Positions 17,683 through 26,802 of a stretch of DNA of 64,000 nt are shown here, piece after piece. Source of the stretch: Algibacter miyuki (GTDB lineage Bacteria > Bacteroidota > Bacteroidia > Flavobacteriales > Flavobacteriaceae). Location: the NCBI RefSeq assembly GCF_042427745.1, contig NZ_JBHMFA010000015.1. The stretch is one strand, 5' to 3'. Position 1 is the first letter of the stretch; the number at the start of each line of letters is the position of its first letter. Below the pieces are notes generated by a model. It did no database searches. It was not told where the DNA came from and saw only the letters and a program-made list of their open reading frames with translations. Position numbers and translations under genes: made by a program.

Positions 17683-17863
17683 ATGTCCTATCATGTTGTC
17701 GGATATCAAAATAGCTATTTTATTAATAGCAACAGGAAAAAGCGCTTGAGCATTTACTATTTGCTCAAATTTACTCAAACGGAATGTTTGGTAACGTCAT
17801 TCAGACATCGTTTGGGATTAAATTCTTCTGTTTTTATTAAGTTTTATTAAAAAAAGCGAAAAA

Positions 17864-17919
17864 AGCAAGTAAAAGACAGAAATGAGCACGAGGTATATAG
17901 ATATAAATTGATTAATTTG
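17864..17919 (+). promoter_or_regulatory. Weaker direct-repeat operator (site F)
   Basis: AGCAAGT (17864-17870), a 14-nt gap and AGCACGA (17885-17891), followed by TTAATTTG (17912-17919), one base further than at the other sites and with one mismatch to TAnnTTTG. The ATG at 17946 follows 26 nt later. Confidence 0.4.
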
Positions 17920-17945
17920 TATGGAAAAATAAATCAAATAAATTC

Positions 17946-19529
17946 ATGAAAAAAATAATTCTATCCTTAATTATTTGCACAATTACCATGGGTAGTTTTG
18001 CACAGAAAAAACCGAATATCATCTTTCTTTTATCTGATGATCAAACTAGTATCGCTACAGGTTGTTATGGAAATGACCAAGTAGTAACGCCCAATATGGA
18101 TATGCTAGCGGAAGAAGGGGTGTTATTTGAAAATCACTATAATACAACGGCTATTTGTATGGCAAGTAGAGCTGTTATTTTAACAGGTATGTACGAATAC
18201 AAAGCAGGCTGCAATTTTGAACATGGCCCTTTAAGAAAAGCGAAATTCGCAAAATCTTATCCCGTTATTCTGCGAGAGCATGGATATTATACTGGTTTTG
18301 CAGGTAAATTTGGAATGGCGGTTTCTGATGCTGATAACAGTACAAGACATAATAGTTGGGATTTGCTTCCTATTGATGCTTTCGACAATTGGGCAGGGGG
18401 CTTAGGGCAAACAAGTTATCAAACAGCAAAAAATAAATACATTTCAAAATATGCTGAAAAATATCCGCATAGTACAAGAGCTTACGCCGCTTGGGCCGAA
18501 GATTTTATTAAAGAAGCTAAAGAAACGGGCAAACCTTTTTCTATGTCTATTAGCTTTAAAGCACCGCATATGCCATTTACTCCAGATCAGTATTTTGATT
18601 ATGTTTATAAAGGAAAAAAATATAAAAAACCAGAAAATTATGGAGCGGAAAATGCAACACATTTAGCGCCTCAAGCAAAGACAGGAAGACAATATAAAGA
18701 GTATAACTTTTGGAGAAATTCAGAAGAAAGTTATCAAGAAACTATTAAAAATTATAACCAATTAATCCATGGTGTAGATTATGCTTTAGGTATGATTCGC
18801 AAAACGTTAGAAGAGCAGGGCGTTGCCGATAATACCATCATTATATTCACAAGTGATAATGGTTATAGCTGCGGTGCGCATAATTTTGGAGGAAAAGTGT
18901 TGCCTTATGAAGAGGCTTCAAAATCACCTTTAATTATTTACGATCCAAGAACTCCTTTCAAAGAAAGAGGGGTTCGTCGTGAAGAAGTTACAGCAAATAT
19001 TGATATGGCGCCAACAATTTTAAACTATGCAGGAATCGAAGCGCCTGCTCATATGGATGGCGAAGATTTACGCGTATTAATAGAAAAACCAAAGAAATTT
19101 AAGCGTAAAACCGTTGCGCTTACAAATTTTTGGGGTAATGATGAAATACAAGCCATGGGCGTGGTTTCTAAAGATTGGAAATATATTTTATGGAATTATG
19201 AAGATGATAAAATGAATACCACAGAAGAACTTTTTCATATCGGAAAAGACCGTTTAGAAATGACCAATAAAGCCACCGATCCTTCAGAAGAGAAGCAACT
19301 TAAAATAATGCGTTCATTATATGATGCACAAGTGGACAAGTTAAAGAAAGAAGCAACCAAGGATAATTTATATCAAAAATATGCTGTTTTATTTGATAGA
19401 AAAGCAACTGCTGAAGATAAGAAGCCTTATTTGATAGGGACTTATGAAGCATCTCAAAACAAAGCGAAAGCCAATGAGAAATCAACTAAAAAAAATAAGA
19501 AAAGCAAAAAGAATAAGAAGAATAACTAG
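17946..19529 (+). CDS. S1-family sulfatase with CMASR motif and lysine-rich tail
   Basis: A 527-residue exported sulfatase (signal peptide ending SFAQ). It has IIFLLSDDQTS, then C-M-A-S-R (Cys71) where most S1 enzymes have Pro at the third position, KFGMA in place of GKWH, KAPHMPF and FTSDNGYSCGAHNFGGK. The C-x-A-x-R form is known in some S1 branches and should still be convertible to formylglycine. The sulfatase half of the fusion protein at 42806 shares this variant. The last 25 residues are almost all Lys, Asn and Ser. The next sulfatase follows after 74 nt, likely in the same transcript from site F. Confidence 0.9.
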   Translation: MKKIILSLIICTITMGSFAQKKPNIIFLLSDDQTSIATGCYGNDQVVTPNMDMLAEEGVLFENHYNTTAICMASRAVILTGMYEYKAGCNFEHGPLRKAKFAKSYPVILREHGYYTGFAGKFGMAVSDADNSTRHNSWDLLPIDAFDNWAGGLGQTSYQTAKNKYISKYAEKYPHSTRAYAAWAEDFIKEAKETGKPFSMSISFKAPHMPFTPDQYFDYVYKGKKYKKPENYGAENATHLAPQAKTGRQYKEYNFWRNSEESYQETIKNYNQLIHGVDYALGMIRKTLEEQGVADNTIIIFTSDNGYSCGAHNFGGKVLPYEEASKSPLIIYDPRTPFKERGVRREEVTANIDMAPTILNYAGIEAPAHMDGEDLRVLIEKPKKFKRKTVALTNFWGNDEIQAMGVVSKDWKYILWNYEDDKMNTTEELFHIGKDRLEMTNKATDPSEEKQLKIMRSLYDAQVDKLKKEATKDNLYQKYAVLFDRKATAEDKKPYLIGTYEASQNKAKANEKSTKKNKKSKKNKKNN

Positions 19530-19603
19530 AAATAATAGATTTCAATAACATGATTTCGACGTTATCAAAACTTAATATTTATAAAAAAAACAATTGAAAC
19601 ATT

Positions 19604-21469
19604 ATGTATAAAATCCCCCTTTTTTCGCTCCTTTTTTATCTTAATTTACCTGCCGCATGTGGCAACAGCGTACCCGTGGAATCGGATAAAGGAAGACCAG
19701 AAAAGCCAAACGTATTGTTGATATTAACAGACGATTTAGGTTGGCAAGACGTAAAATGTTATGACGTAGATCAGCCTTCACCTTTCGAAACACCAAATAT
19801 TGATAAGTTGGCTAAAGATGGTGTCCTGTTTTGGCAAGGGTATTCTCCTGCAACGGTTTGTTCGCCTTCTAGAGGATCTATTTTATCAGGGAAACACCCT
19901 GTGCGTTTAGAAAGAACCAGTGTAAGAGGCGGGCACCCGCCATTACCTTTCAATTATGGATCTTCATTAATAAGTCCTTGGATGCGAGGTGCCTTAGATA
20001 TTTCAGAAGTCACCATTGCGGAGTCGCTTAAAACTAACGGTTATAAAACCGGACATTCAGGGAAATGGCATGTAGGTATTGCTGTAACAGACTATCCTGA
20101 ACCTAAAGATCAAGGATTCGATTTTTCAAAACATGGTTTTGGATCACATAAAAGAATGACGGATCGTACAAAAGGATTCGCAACAACAGACCCGTCAGAT
20201 CCTTTTTATTTAGATGAAGCAGGTTTCCCCTTTGATGATATTACTCAAGATGGTATTGATTTTATGGATGAAAACAAAAAAGACCCGTTTTTTCTTTTTT
20301 ATTGTTCTCGATTAGTACATACACCAATACACACCAGAAGTGAAGCTTTGTTACGTAAATACTACGAGAAATTGGGGATAGAATACCCTAGAGAAAGTGA
20401 TGTTTGGGATGAAGAAGGCCAAAGAAATGCCTATTATGCGGCAATGATTGAAACTATAGATCACTATACAGGTTTATTAATTAAATACCTAGAACAAACT
20501 GAAGATCCTAGATGGCCAGGGCATATGTTAATTGAAAATACCTATATCGTTTTCACTTCGGATAACGGAGGAATGGAAAAGCACACAAAAGAAATTATTA
20601 CAGATAACTATCCGTTAGATAAAGGAAAGATTAATGCGAAAGAAGGTGGTACTCGAGTTCCTTTTATTGTAGCAGGGCCAACAATTTCATCAAACATTGA
20701 ATCTAATGTTATGGTTAACGGACTAGATCTTTATCCTACCATATTAAGTTGGACAGGTACCAAAAAACAAGACAATCAAATATTAGATGGCGCTGATTTA
20801 TCAGTATTATTAGATAACGATCCAACAGATTCAAAATTAGTTTTAGATCCAGAAACAGGAGAACGAAGAAGCAGCATGATGTGGCATTTTCCAAACAGTT
20901 CGATGCAATCAACCTTGCGAATTGATGACTATAAACTAGTCCGCGAATATGTTGCTACGGAAGAAAAAACAGAGTTAGCATTGTATCAATTATATGAAAA
21001 CGGTTCAAAACGTGTCGATATAGAGGAAGCAAAAAACTTAGCTTCTCAAATGCCTGAGAAAGCAAAAGAAATGAATCGTCTGTTGGAAGAAAGACTAGAG
21101 AAATTAAATGCTAGATATCCTTATTTAAATCCAACAAGTAAAGCAGCATTGCCTAACAAAGCTAAAGTGCCTACGGTTGTTACACATGGTGTAGATGGAG
21201 AAAATGTTTGGTTGGAATATAAAAATAATGGTGCTAACGTTGTAAAAGCAGAACTTATTTATACTGAAAACGGTGGTGTTCCAGGTGAAATTTGGTTTCC
21301 TGTTACAATGAACCTTACTAGCGATAAAGTTTCTGTAACACTACCAAAAGGAACAACGCATTATGTATTTAATTTAGTTGATGAAAACAACTATTTAATA
21401 GGATATCCAGATGCGGGTTATCAAAAAACAACGAAAGTATTTGCCACAAAAGCAATTGCTGTTAAATAA
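19604..21469 (+). CDS. S1-family sulfatase with C-terminal beta domain (CSPSR)
   Basis: A 621-residue sulfatase. It has VLLILTDDLGWQDVK, C-S-P-S-R (Cys86), GKWHVGI, RLVHTPIHTR and FTSDNGG. After the catalytic domain, residues 510-621 form an extra beta-sandwich (KVPTVVTHG ... LPKGTTHYVFNLVD ... YPDAG). The minus-strand sulfatase at 22562 has the same extra domain and the same HTPIHTRS/WDxEGQ signatures, so the two are paralogues in opposite orientation, 1.1 kb apart. The N-terminus ends in AAC, a possible lipobox though with Pro at -3, so lipid anchoring is uncertain. Confidence 0.92.
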   Translation: MYKIPLFSLLFYLNLPAACGNSVPVESDKGRPEKPNVLLILTDDLGWQDVKCYDVDQPSPFETPNIDKLAKDGVLFWQGYSPATVCSPSRGSILSGKHPVRLERTSVRGGHPPLPFNYGSSLISPWMRGALDISEVTIAESLKTNGYKTGHSGKWHVGIAVTDYPEPKDQGFDFSKHGFGSHKRMTDRTKGFATTDPSDPFYLDEAGFPFDDITQDGIDFMDENKKDPFFLFYCSRLVHTPIHTRSEALLRKYYEKLGIEYPRESDVWDEEGQRNAYYAAMIETIDHYTGLLIKYLEQTEDPRWPGHMLIENTYIVFTSDNGGMEKHTKEIITDNYPLDKGKINAKEGGTRVPFIVAGPTISSNIESNVMVNGLDLYPTILSWTGTKKQDNQILDGADLSVLLDNDPTDSKLVLDPETGERRSSMMWHFPNSSMQSTLRIDDYKLVREYVATEEKTELALYQLYENGSKRVDIEEAKNLASQMPEKAKEMNRLLEERLEKLNARYPYLNPTSKAALPNKAKVPTVVTHGVDGENVWLEYKNNGANVVKAELIYTENGGVPGEIWFPVTMNLTSDKVSVTLPKGTTHYVFNLVDENNYLIGYPDAGYQKTTKVFATKAIAVK

Positions 21470-21517
21470 TTAATTTTGAATATTATATATTACTTCTTTA
21501 TAAGGTTTATGTAAAGT

Positions 21518-21555
21518 AAAAAAGGTTCTTAGTAATTTACTAAGAACCTTTTTTA
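21518..21555. terminator. Bidirectional terminator between convergent genes
   Basis: A hairpin of AAAAGGTTCTTAGTAA and its complement has A and T runs on both sides, between the plus-strand sulfatase and the minus-strand T9SS protein. It can work in both directions. Confidence 0.88.
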
Positions 21556-21577
21556 CTAAATTAATAATTGTAATACT

Positions 21578-22423
21578 TTATTTTTTTACAAAACGCAAGA
21601 CCTGTGTTGCTCCTGTATATGTTTTGGCATGAAATATATATAATCCTGCAGATAAATTGGAAACATCAAATGTAGTGTTGTCATTATAAGATTTTAAAGC
21701 TTTACCTAAGGAGTTATATATTGTAGCAGATTTAATTTTATTAGAAACTTCTAATGTGTTTTTTACAGGGTTTGATAAGAGTTTTAAACTGTTGTTTTTT
21801 GATTCTGGTGATTCTGAAGATAAGGTTGAATCATACGCTACAGTACTTATAATTGTATCAAAATAATAATTAAGGTCGTTGTCTAAATTTGTAAATCTTT
21901 CACTTTGACCAATTGTTCTAAACTCGCCAGAGGTTACATCTGAAGGAGTTCCGCCCGAAGTGCCTGCACTAAAATCAAACACCAAATTATACCAGCCTGC
22001 TTCGTCCGCTTCATTAAGTTTAACTTGAACATATGTGGATCCTAAATATAATCTTAAACGATTTACACTATCAAAATTATTGAAATAATCATATTCTGGA
22101 AAATAAAAGCGAGCTGTTATTATTAATGAGGAAAAATCATCGGCAGCAATACCTTGGCCTGGAGGAAAATCAAATTTAAGCACTTTGTTTTCAATAACTG
22201 GAGTACTGCTTGCTGGTACTTTCCATAGCGTTACATTTGTAGCATTTACTGTATCTCCAGCATCAGGATTGGTTACTGTTGTAATTGTACAATCTGTACA
22301 ACTCGCCGTACTTGATAGAGTTATGTTAGTAATGGCATTGTCAATATCATACCAAACTTCTTGAGCGAAAATTGCAAATGAAACAAAAAGTAATATTGTT
22401 GTAAAAAGTAATTGTTTTTTCAT
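21578..22423 (-). CDS. Small T9SS-exported carbohydrate-binding-like protein
   Basis: 281 residues: a signal peptide (ending FAQ), one beta-rich module (about 21-195) with CTDC, TNPD, NVTLW, RLRLYL and YFDTI motifs, a short linker, and a T9SS sorting domain (LLSNPVKNTLEVS to LRFVKK). No catalytic domain is present. The module is the closest match to the C-terminal module of the lipoprotein at 13054 (shared CTDC and NPDAxD). I infer a stand-alone surface or secreted glycan-binding protein. It follows the sulfatase at 22562-24469 by 138 nt on the same strand, and I found no clear TAnnTTTG in that gap, so it may be read through from the sulfatase. Confidence 0.7.
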   Translation of the reverse strand: MKKQLLFTTILLFVSFAIFAQEVWYDIDNAITNITLSSTASCTDCTITTVTNPDAGDTVNATNVTLWKVPASSTPVIENKVLKFDFPPGQGIAADDFSSLIITARFYFPEYDYFNNFDSVNRLRLYLGSTYVQVKLNEADEAGWYNLVFDFSAGTSGGTPSDVTSGEFRTIGQSERFTNLDNDLNYYFDTIISTVAYDSTLSSESPESKNNSLKLLSNPVKNTLEVSNKIKSATIYNSLGKALKSYNDNTTFDVSNLSAGLYIFHAKTYTGATQVLRFVKK

Positions 22424-22561
22424 GAAATACGTATTTTTAGGGTGTAGAGTTACAAGTTATAAAAAATAACTTACAATTACACATTTGTATCTATGAAAAA
22501 ATAGACCATATTTTTTAAAACTCACATTTATAGTAGCTTTTACGGTTTTTATTTAAGCTAA

Positions 22562-24469
22562 TTATTTGTTTTTCAAAGCATACTTCGAATAATTCTCTTT
22601 TTTACTTTTTAGTGTTTTGTTTGTAGGCATTTCAGGATAGCTTACTAAAAAGTTATGCACATCAATTAAGTTGATGATATAATGCGTTGTTCCTTTTGGT
22701 AAAGTAACTGTTATGGTTTGATCTGAGCTTATTTGAGCCTCTGTTTGAAACCATTCTTCATATCGATGACCTCCATTTTTGGTGTAAATCAAGTTGGCTT
22801 TTATCACTTTAGCTCCATTTTCTTGGAATTGAAAAGATACTATATTATTGTTTTTTGAAGTAGAAAGGACTGTTGGTACCGTTTTCTTATTTGGCATGTC
22901 GCTTTTGTAATTCGGGTTGTACGACGGGTAACTGGCCTTCATTTCTGTTAACATGGAAGTAAGCTGAGCATTCATGGCTGAAGTTCTTTTAGGGTCTGTA
23001 ATTGCTAAATTGTTGGCCTCTTCAATGTCTACACGTTTTATGTGTTTTTTGCTGGAATCGTAAAGTTTATAAAGCTCAAATTCAGGAGTTCTCGGGTTGT
23101 TTATGTAATCGTAATTTCTTATAAATTTATAATCGCCAACGCGCAAGGTACTTTGGTATGAGGCATGTGGAAAGTGCCACATCATAGCATTTCTTTCTTT
23201 ACCTGTTTTATCTAGAACTAACTTAGAATCTGTTGGGTCTTTTAATAATAAATCTGATAAATTATCACCATCTAAATGTTTGTTTTTTGGTTTTTCAATA
23301 TCTAATAATGATAGTATGGTTGGGAAAAAATCGAGCCCATTTACAACAACATCAGATTGTATTCCTTTTTTTATTCCAGGACCAGTAATAATTAATGGTA
23401 CTCTGGTTCCGCCTTCTTTAGCGTTTATTTTTCCTTTGTCTAGTGGGTAATTATCGGTTACTATATCTCCATGAGCATTTTCCATACCGCCGTTATCCGA
23501 GGTAAATATTATATAAGTGTTTTCACTTAATTTATGGCCTGGCCAACGTGGATCGTCTGTAGTTTCTAAATAATTAAAAACTTGTCCTACGTAATAATCT
23601 AACATTTCCACCATAGCACAGTAATAAGGATTGTTTTGTCCTTCTACATCCCAATGGTTGGGATCTGTTGGGTATGGAACCCCTAATTTTTCACAATACT
23701 TTTCTAAAAGGGTTTTACTTCTGGTATGAATAGGAGCATGCACTAGAAAGGTAGCATAATACAAGAAAAAAGGATCTTGCTTATTCTCTTTTAAGAAGTT
23801 TAAAGCATCCTGACTGTTTTGGTGATATGGGAAACCGTTTTCGTCCAATCTGTAAGGGTCCGATGCATCCGTAGTAGCGAAATTGGTCAAACGATGCGGT
23901 TTTTGTGGACTTGTTGCACCACGATCAGCAGTAGAAACGTCAAAACCTTGATCTGTTGGTTGCGGATATGCAAAGTGATTAATCGCCATATGCCATTTTC
24001 CGGTGTGTCCGGTGGTGTAGCCTTTTTGTTGTAATACTCTAGCTAAAGTCATTTCGTTTTCTGGCATACGTCCGCTATACCAAGGATCCATAATACGCTG
24101 TGTTTCTTTATTCGCATGTGTTGTTGGAGGCGCACCACCTACAACATGTGTTTTTTGTGCTCTTGCAGGATGAGTTCCGCTCATAATGGCACACCTACTA
24201 GGTGCACAGGTTGGGGCAGGCGAGTAGGCTTGCCAAAACTGAATACCTTTTTTTGCCAAGGCGTCTAGGTTTGGTGTTTCGTAAGGAGAGGGTTCATCTA
24301 TATCATAAACCTTTACATCTTGCCATCCTAAATCGTCAGTAAGTAAAAGGAGAACATTAGGCTCTGGTCTATGGTCGTTTAAATCTTTATAACTAGATGG
24401 GTTTTGAGCATGTATAATAATAGACATACTACATGTTATAATTATGGATAGATGATTTTTAAAATTCAT
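22562..24469 (-). CDS. S1-family sulfatase with C-terminal beta domain (CAPSR)
   Basis: A 635-residue exported sulfatase (signal peptide ending IIHAQ). It has VLLLLTDDLGWQDVK, C-A-P-S-R (Cys88), GKWHMAI, LVHAPIHTRS and FTSDNGG, then a C-terminal beta-sandwich (about 520-620) with LPKGTTHYIINLID. It is a clear paralogue of the sulfatase at 19604. A -7 box TAATTTTG lies on the minus strand at 24509-24502, 32 nt before the ATG, but without the AGMAAGT operator that marks other genes here, so its control may differ. Confidence 0.93.
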   Translation of the reverse strand: MNFKNHLSIIITCSMSIIIHAQNPSSYKDLNDHRPEPNVLLLLTDDLGWQDVKVYDIDEPSPYETPNLDALAKKGIQFWQAYSPAPTCAPSRCAIMSGTHPARAQKTHVVGGAPPTTHANKETQRIMDPWYSGRMPENEMTLARVLQQKGYTTGHTGKWHMAINHFAYPQPTDQGFDVSTADRGATSPQKPHRLTNFATTDASDPYRLDENGFPYHQNSQDALNFLKENKQDPFFLYYATFLVHAPIHTRSKTLLEKYCEKLGVPYPTDPNHWDVEGQNNPYYCAMVEMLDYYVGQVFNYLETTDDPRWPGHKLSENTYIIFTSDNGGMENAHGDIVTDNYPLDKGKINAKEGGTRVPLIITGPGIKKGIQSDVVVNGLDFFPTILSLLDIEKPKNKHLDGDNLSDLLLKDPTDSKLVLDKTGKERNAMMWHFPHASYQSTLRVGDYKFIRNYDYINNPRTPEFELYKLYDSSKKHIKRVDIEEANNLAITDPKRTSAMNAQLTSMLTEMKASYPSYNPNYKSDMPNKKTVPTVLSTSKNNNIVSFQFQENGAKVIKANLIYTKNGGHRYEEWFQTEAQISSDQTITVTLPKGTTHYIINLIDVHNFLVSYPEMPTNKTLKSKKENYSKYALKNK

Positions 24470-24525
24470 TTTGTTGGATTTTAGCTTTTATCGAACGCGG
24501 TCAAAATTAGTTGTATTATTATGAG

Positions 24526-24564
24526 CAAAAAAAAATGCATTAACATTAATTTGTTAATGCATTT
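24526..24564 (-). terminator. Rho-independent terminator for the small lysine-rich gene
   Basis: On the minus strand AAATGCATTAACA pairs with TGTTAATGCATTT and is followed by nine T residues. It lies just after the stop of the gene at 24591 and before the promoter of the next sulfatase. Confidence 0.85.
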
Positions 24565-24590
24565 AGCAATAGGTATAATACTATGTTTTG

Positions 24591-24956
24591 TTATTTTTTC
24601 TTCTTCTTTTTATTGTTTTTTTTCTTTTTACTCGCATTTATTATTTCAGTTGCTCTTTCTTTTCCAAGAGCAGCAGTTAATTTTTTCCTGAAGTCTGCAT
24701 TATTAGCTTTTACTTCTGTTTTATATGTAGCAGGATCACTTTCTTTTAAAGGCTTTAAATCAAAATGCTTAGTTACATAGGCTTTATTTAATTCAATAAA
24801 CGTTTCTTTTTCAATATTGGTTAGTTTAATACTTTTTTCAATGAGTTCAATTTTGTTATTAGTTGTTTTTATAGCACGTGCTTCATTTTTAGATTGTGCC
24901 ATAGTAGATACACTAATTAATAATCCTAATACGAGTGTCAATAAACTTTTCTTCAT
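24591..24956 (-). CDS. Small secreted protein with poly-lysine tail
   Basis: 121 residues, family not recognised. A signal peptide (ending TMAQ) is followed by a charged, helical stretch of about 80 residues (LTNIEKETFIELNKAY, FRKKLTAALGKERATEI). This layout recalls small periplasmic helical proteins of the Spy/CpxP kind, but no LTxxQ motif is visible. The C-terminus is nearly pure lysine (SKKKKNNKKKKKK). It is bracketed by its own terminator and by unrelated neighbours, so it appears to be a single-gene unit. A tail this basic could bind sulfated or uronic polyanions, which is inference only. Confidence 0.65.
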   Translation of the reverse strand: MKKSLLTLVLGLLISVSTMAQSKNEARAIKTTNNKIELIEKSIKLTNIEKETFIELNKAYVTKHFDLKPLKESDPATYKTEVKANNADFRKKLTAALGKERATEIINASKKKKNNKKKKKK

Positions 24957-25339
24957 TTTTTTAGTTTTAGATTAATATTAAGTTACGAAGTAACAAAGTT
25001 TTATGTTTTTCCTTTGTCGGAAATCATTTTAATGTTTGCTTTAATTGACCATTTTGTCAATTTATTCTCCTTTTTTTTAAATATATCTTTTAAATCATTT
25101 TTGTTTGTAATTGTATTGTTGTTAAGGTTTTAAGTGTCTGTGTGGTTGGGTACGGAGCCGTGTAATTCTAATTGTTAAGTAGGAAATGTTTTGGTAGAAA
25201 AGATTGGTAGTACGATTAAAAAGTACAAGGTTATTATATAATATAAAAGGTAGCAATTTTACATTGCTACCTTTTGTTTAACTTTTATTAGGGCCATTAT
25301 TTAAGAATGGTACCTAAGAATAAATAAGGTTTTTATACT
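24957..25339 (-). other. Intergenic region, little content
   Basis: It contains the terminator hairpin at 25245-25275 of the upstream minus-strand gene and the presumed promoter of the lysine-rich gene. No clear TAnnTTTG box or operator half-sites were seen on the minus strand. Confidence 0.5.
25245..25275 (-). terminator. Terminator for the T9SS module protein
   Basis: AAAAGGTAGCAAT and ATTGCTACCTTTT flank a short loop, 65 nt beyond the stop of the minus-strand gene at 25340. The T tract on the minus strand is short. Confidence 0.65.
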
Positions 25340-26776
25340 TTATTTTTTTACAATTTTTAAAGTTTTAGAACCTGACGTTGTGTTAATGTTTACAAGATAA
25401 ATTCCCATAGTTAAATCACTAATATCATAATTTGCTCTGGCACTAAACGTTTTTAATAAACGACCAGTAACATTGTATAATTCTACGTTCTCAATGTTTT
25501 TATTATAATCTAATTGAAAACTATTTGTCACAGGGTTAGGATAAACCGAAATTGCTGCTGCTTGAGCATCGATATCATTTGTAGATAAAGCAATTTCTTT
25601 AGGAACTTGTAGGGCATCTACATAAAAAACTGCAAGATTTCCCGATGTATCTATATTAATGCCTTGATTAAATATAAGGTAAACTTCGTTGTAAACACCG
25701 TTTGTAGCTATAGAGCCACTTTGATTACCAACATCAGTTAAATCTAAGCTGACTTCATTCCATTGGTTAGGTGTTAAATTTGTAACGCCGTCAGTTTGTA
25801 TTTGCGTACCTGATGTACCATCATGTCTTGCACGAATTTTAACACTCGGAATTCCATAATCTATATTACATTCAGGATAAATTCTTACAGTTATTCTACC
25901 GTCTCCTTCATCGTATTTAAAGCTTGGGCCTTGGTCAAATTTAATTCCAGTAGTAGCATCATTATCATTTCTTGTAAACTTCAAAACAGTGGTTTTGCTA
26001 TTGCCAATAGTTGATGGTGTTGCCTGAGATTCTACCGGATCTGCAGCGCCAGCCCATCCTGCTGCAGTAGTATTAAAAGCATCAGGGGCATTGTTATAAT
26101 ACCATTGGTTATCAGTAGCTAAAGTCGCATCGCTAGAAAGTGGTGTAACACTGTTATCTATATTTAATTCAATATCATCGAAGTATAATGTTTCAATCGT
26201 CTCAGCGCCATTTGAAGGTATAATAATTATTTTATCATACCCACCAGCTGCATCAATTCCATCGGCAATATCGGATTCTGAGGCCGTGTTATCAGGTAAC
26301 GAAGTGGTTGTGTAGCTGTATTCTTCCCATTTGCCTCCTGTTTTATCAACATTAGTTAAATTAATACGTTTAGTTGCAGAGGTTCCCAAATTTGAATTAT
26401 ACATCCTAACAATTATTCTTCCAGAACCATTTTTATTAGACCCTGAACTTGCACTATAAAAACGAAAATTAAAAGTAAAAGGATCTCCTACAGCGTAAGT
26501 AGTAGGTAAATCGATTATGAGGTTGTTGTTAGCTGTTCCTGATAATGTACTAGATACGTTTGTAGAAGTATTCGGGTTTGCAACAGGGTTAGTTGCATCG
26601 GGGTTTAGTACAGACGCTGTATAAGTTGCATCTGGTATTACATCCGGATCATCTAGATTAGCTTGAGGTGTAATATTAAGCAATATACAATCGTCTGCGG
26701 AATGATGTATATACGTTTGTGAAAACCCCATTAAAGATGTTACGGCTAATGTTAATGTAAGTAATGTTTTTCTCAT
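25340..26776 (-). CDS. T9SS-exported protein with two carbohydrate-binding-like modules
   Basis: 478 residues: signal peptide (MRKTLLTL to GFSQ), a first beta module (about 22-208; NPDATNP, GRIIVRMY, LYFDDIEL), a second (about 220-395; QWYYNN, TTVLKFTRN, GRITVRIYP, FYVDALQV) and a T9SS sorting domain (VYPNPVTNSFQLD to KIVKK). Both modules share the WY-start, the TxVxKF core and the closing Y-x-D strand with the modules at 4281, 13054, 14978 and 21578. There are no catalytic residues that I recognise. It is probably a secreted or surface glycan-binding protein. It is driven by operator site E, and sits next to the HTCS gene. Confidence 0.7.
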   Translation of the reverse strand: MRKTLLTLTLAVTSLMGFSQTYIHHSADDCILLNITPQANLDDPDVIPDATYTASVLNPDATNPVANPNTSTNVSSTLSGTANNNLIIDLPTTYAVGDPFTFNFRFYSASSGSNKNGSGRIIVRMYNSNLGTSATKRINLTNVDKTGGKWEEYSYTTTSLPDNTASESDIADGIDAAGGYDKIIIIPSNGAETIETLYFDDIELNIDNSVTPLSSDATLATDNQWYYNNAPDAFNTTAAGWAGAADPVESQATPSTIGNSKTTVLKFTRNDNDATTGIKFDQGPSFKYDEGDGRITVRIYPECNIDYGIPSVKIRARHDGTSGTQIQTDGVTNLTPNQWNEVSLDLTDVGNQSGSIATNGVYNEVYLIFNQGINIDTSGNLAVFYVDALQVPKEIALSTNDIDAQAAAISVYPNPVTNSFQLDYNKNIENVELYNVTGRLLKTFSARANYDISDLTMGIYLVNINTTSGSKTLKIVKK

Positions 26777-26802
26777 AATTTATTATAGTTTAGTTTATTA
26801 AA

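Noticed and set aside
22454..22472. AAGTTAT-N5-ATAACTT inverted repeat before the gene at 21578
   Set aside because: Short, AT-only stem in AT-rich DNA with no T run or partner sites, so not called.
24583..24780. 65-codon plus-strand ORF rich in Phe
   Set aside because: It is the antisense of the lysine-rich tail (Lys codons read as Phe/Leu), not a gene.
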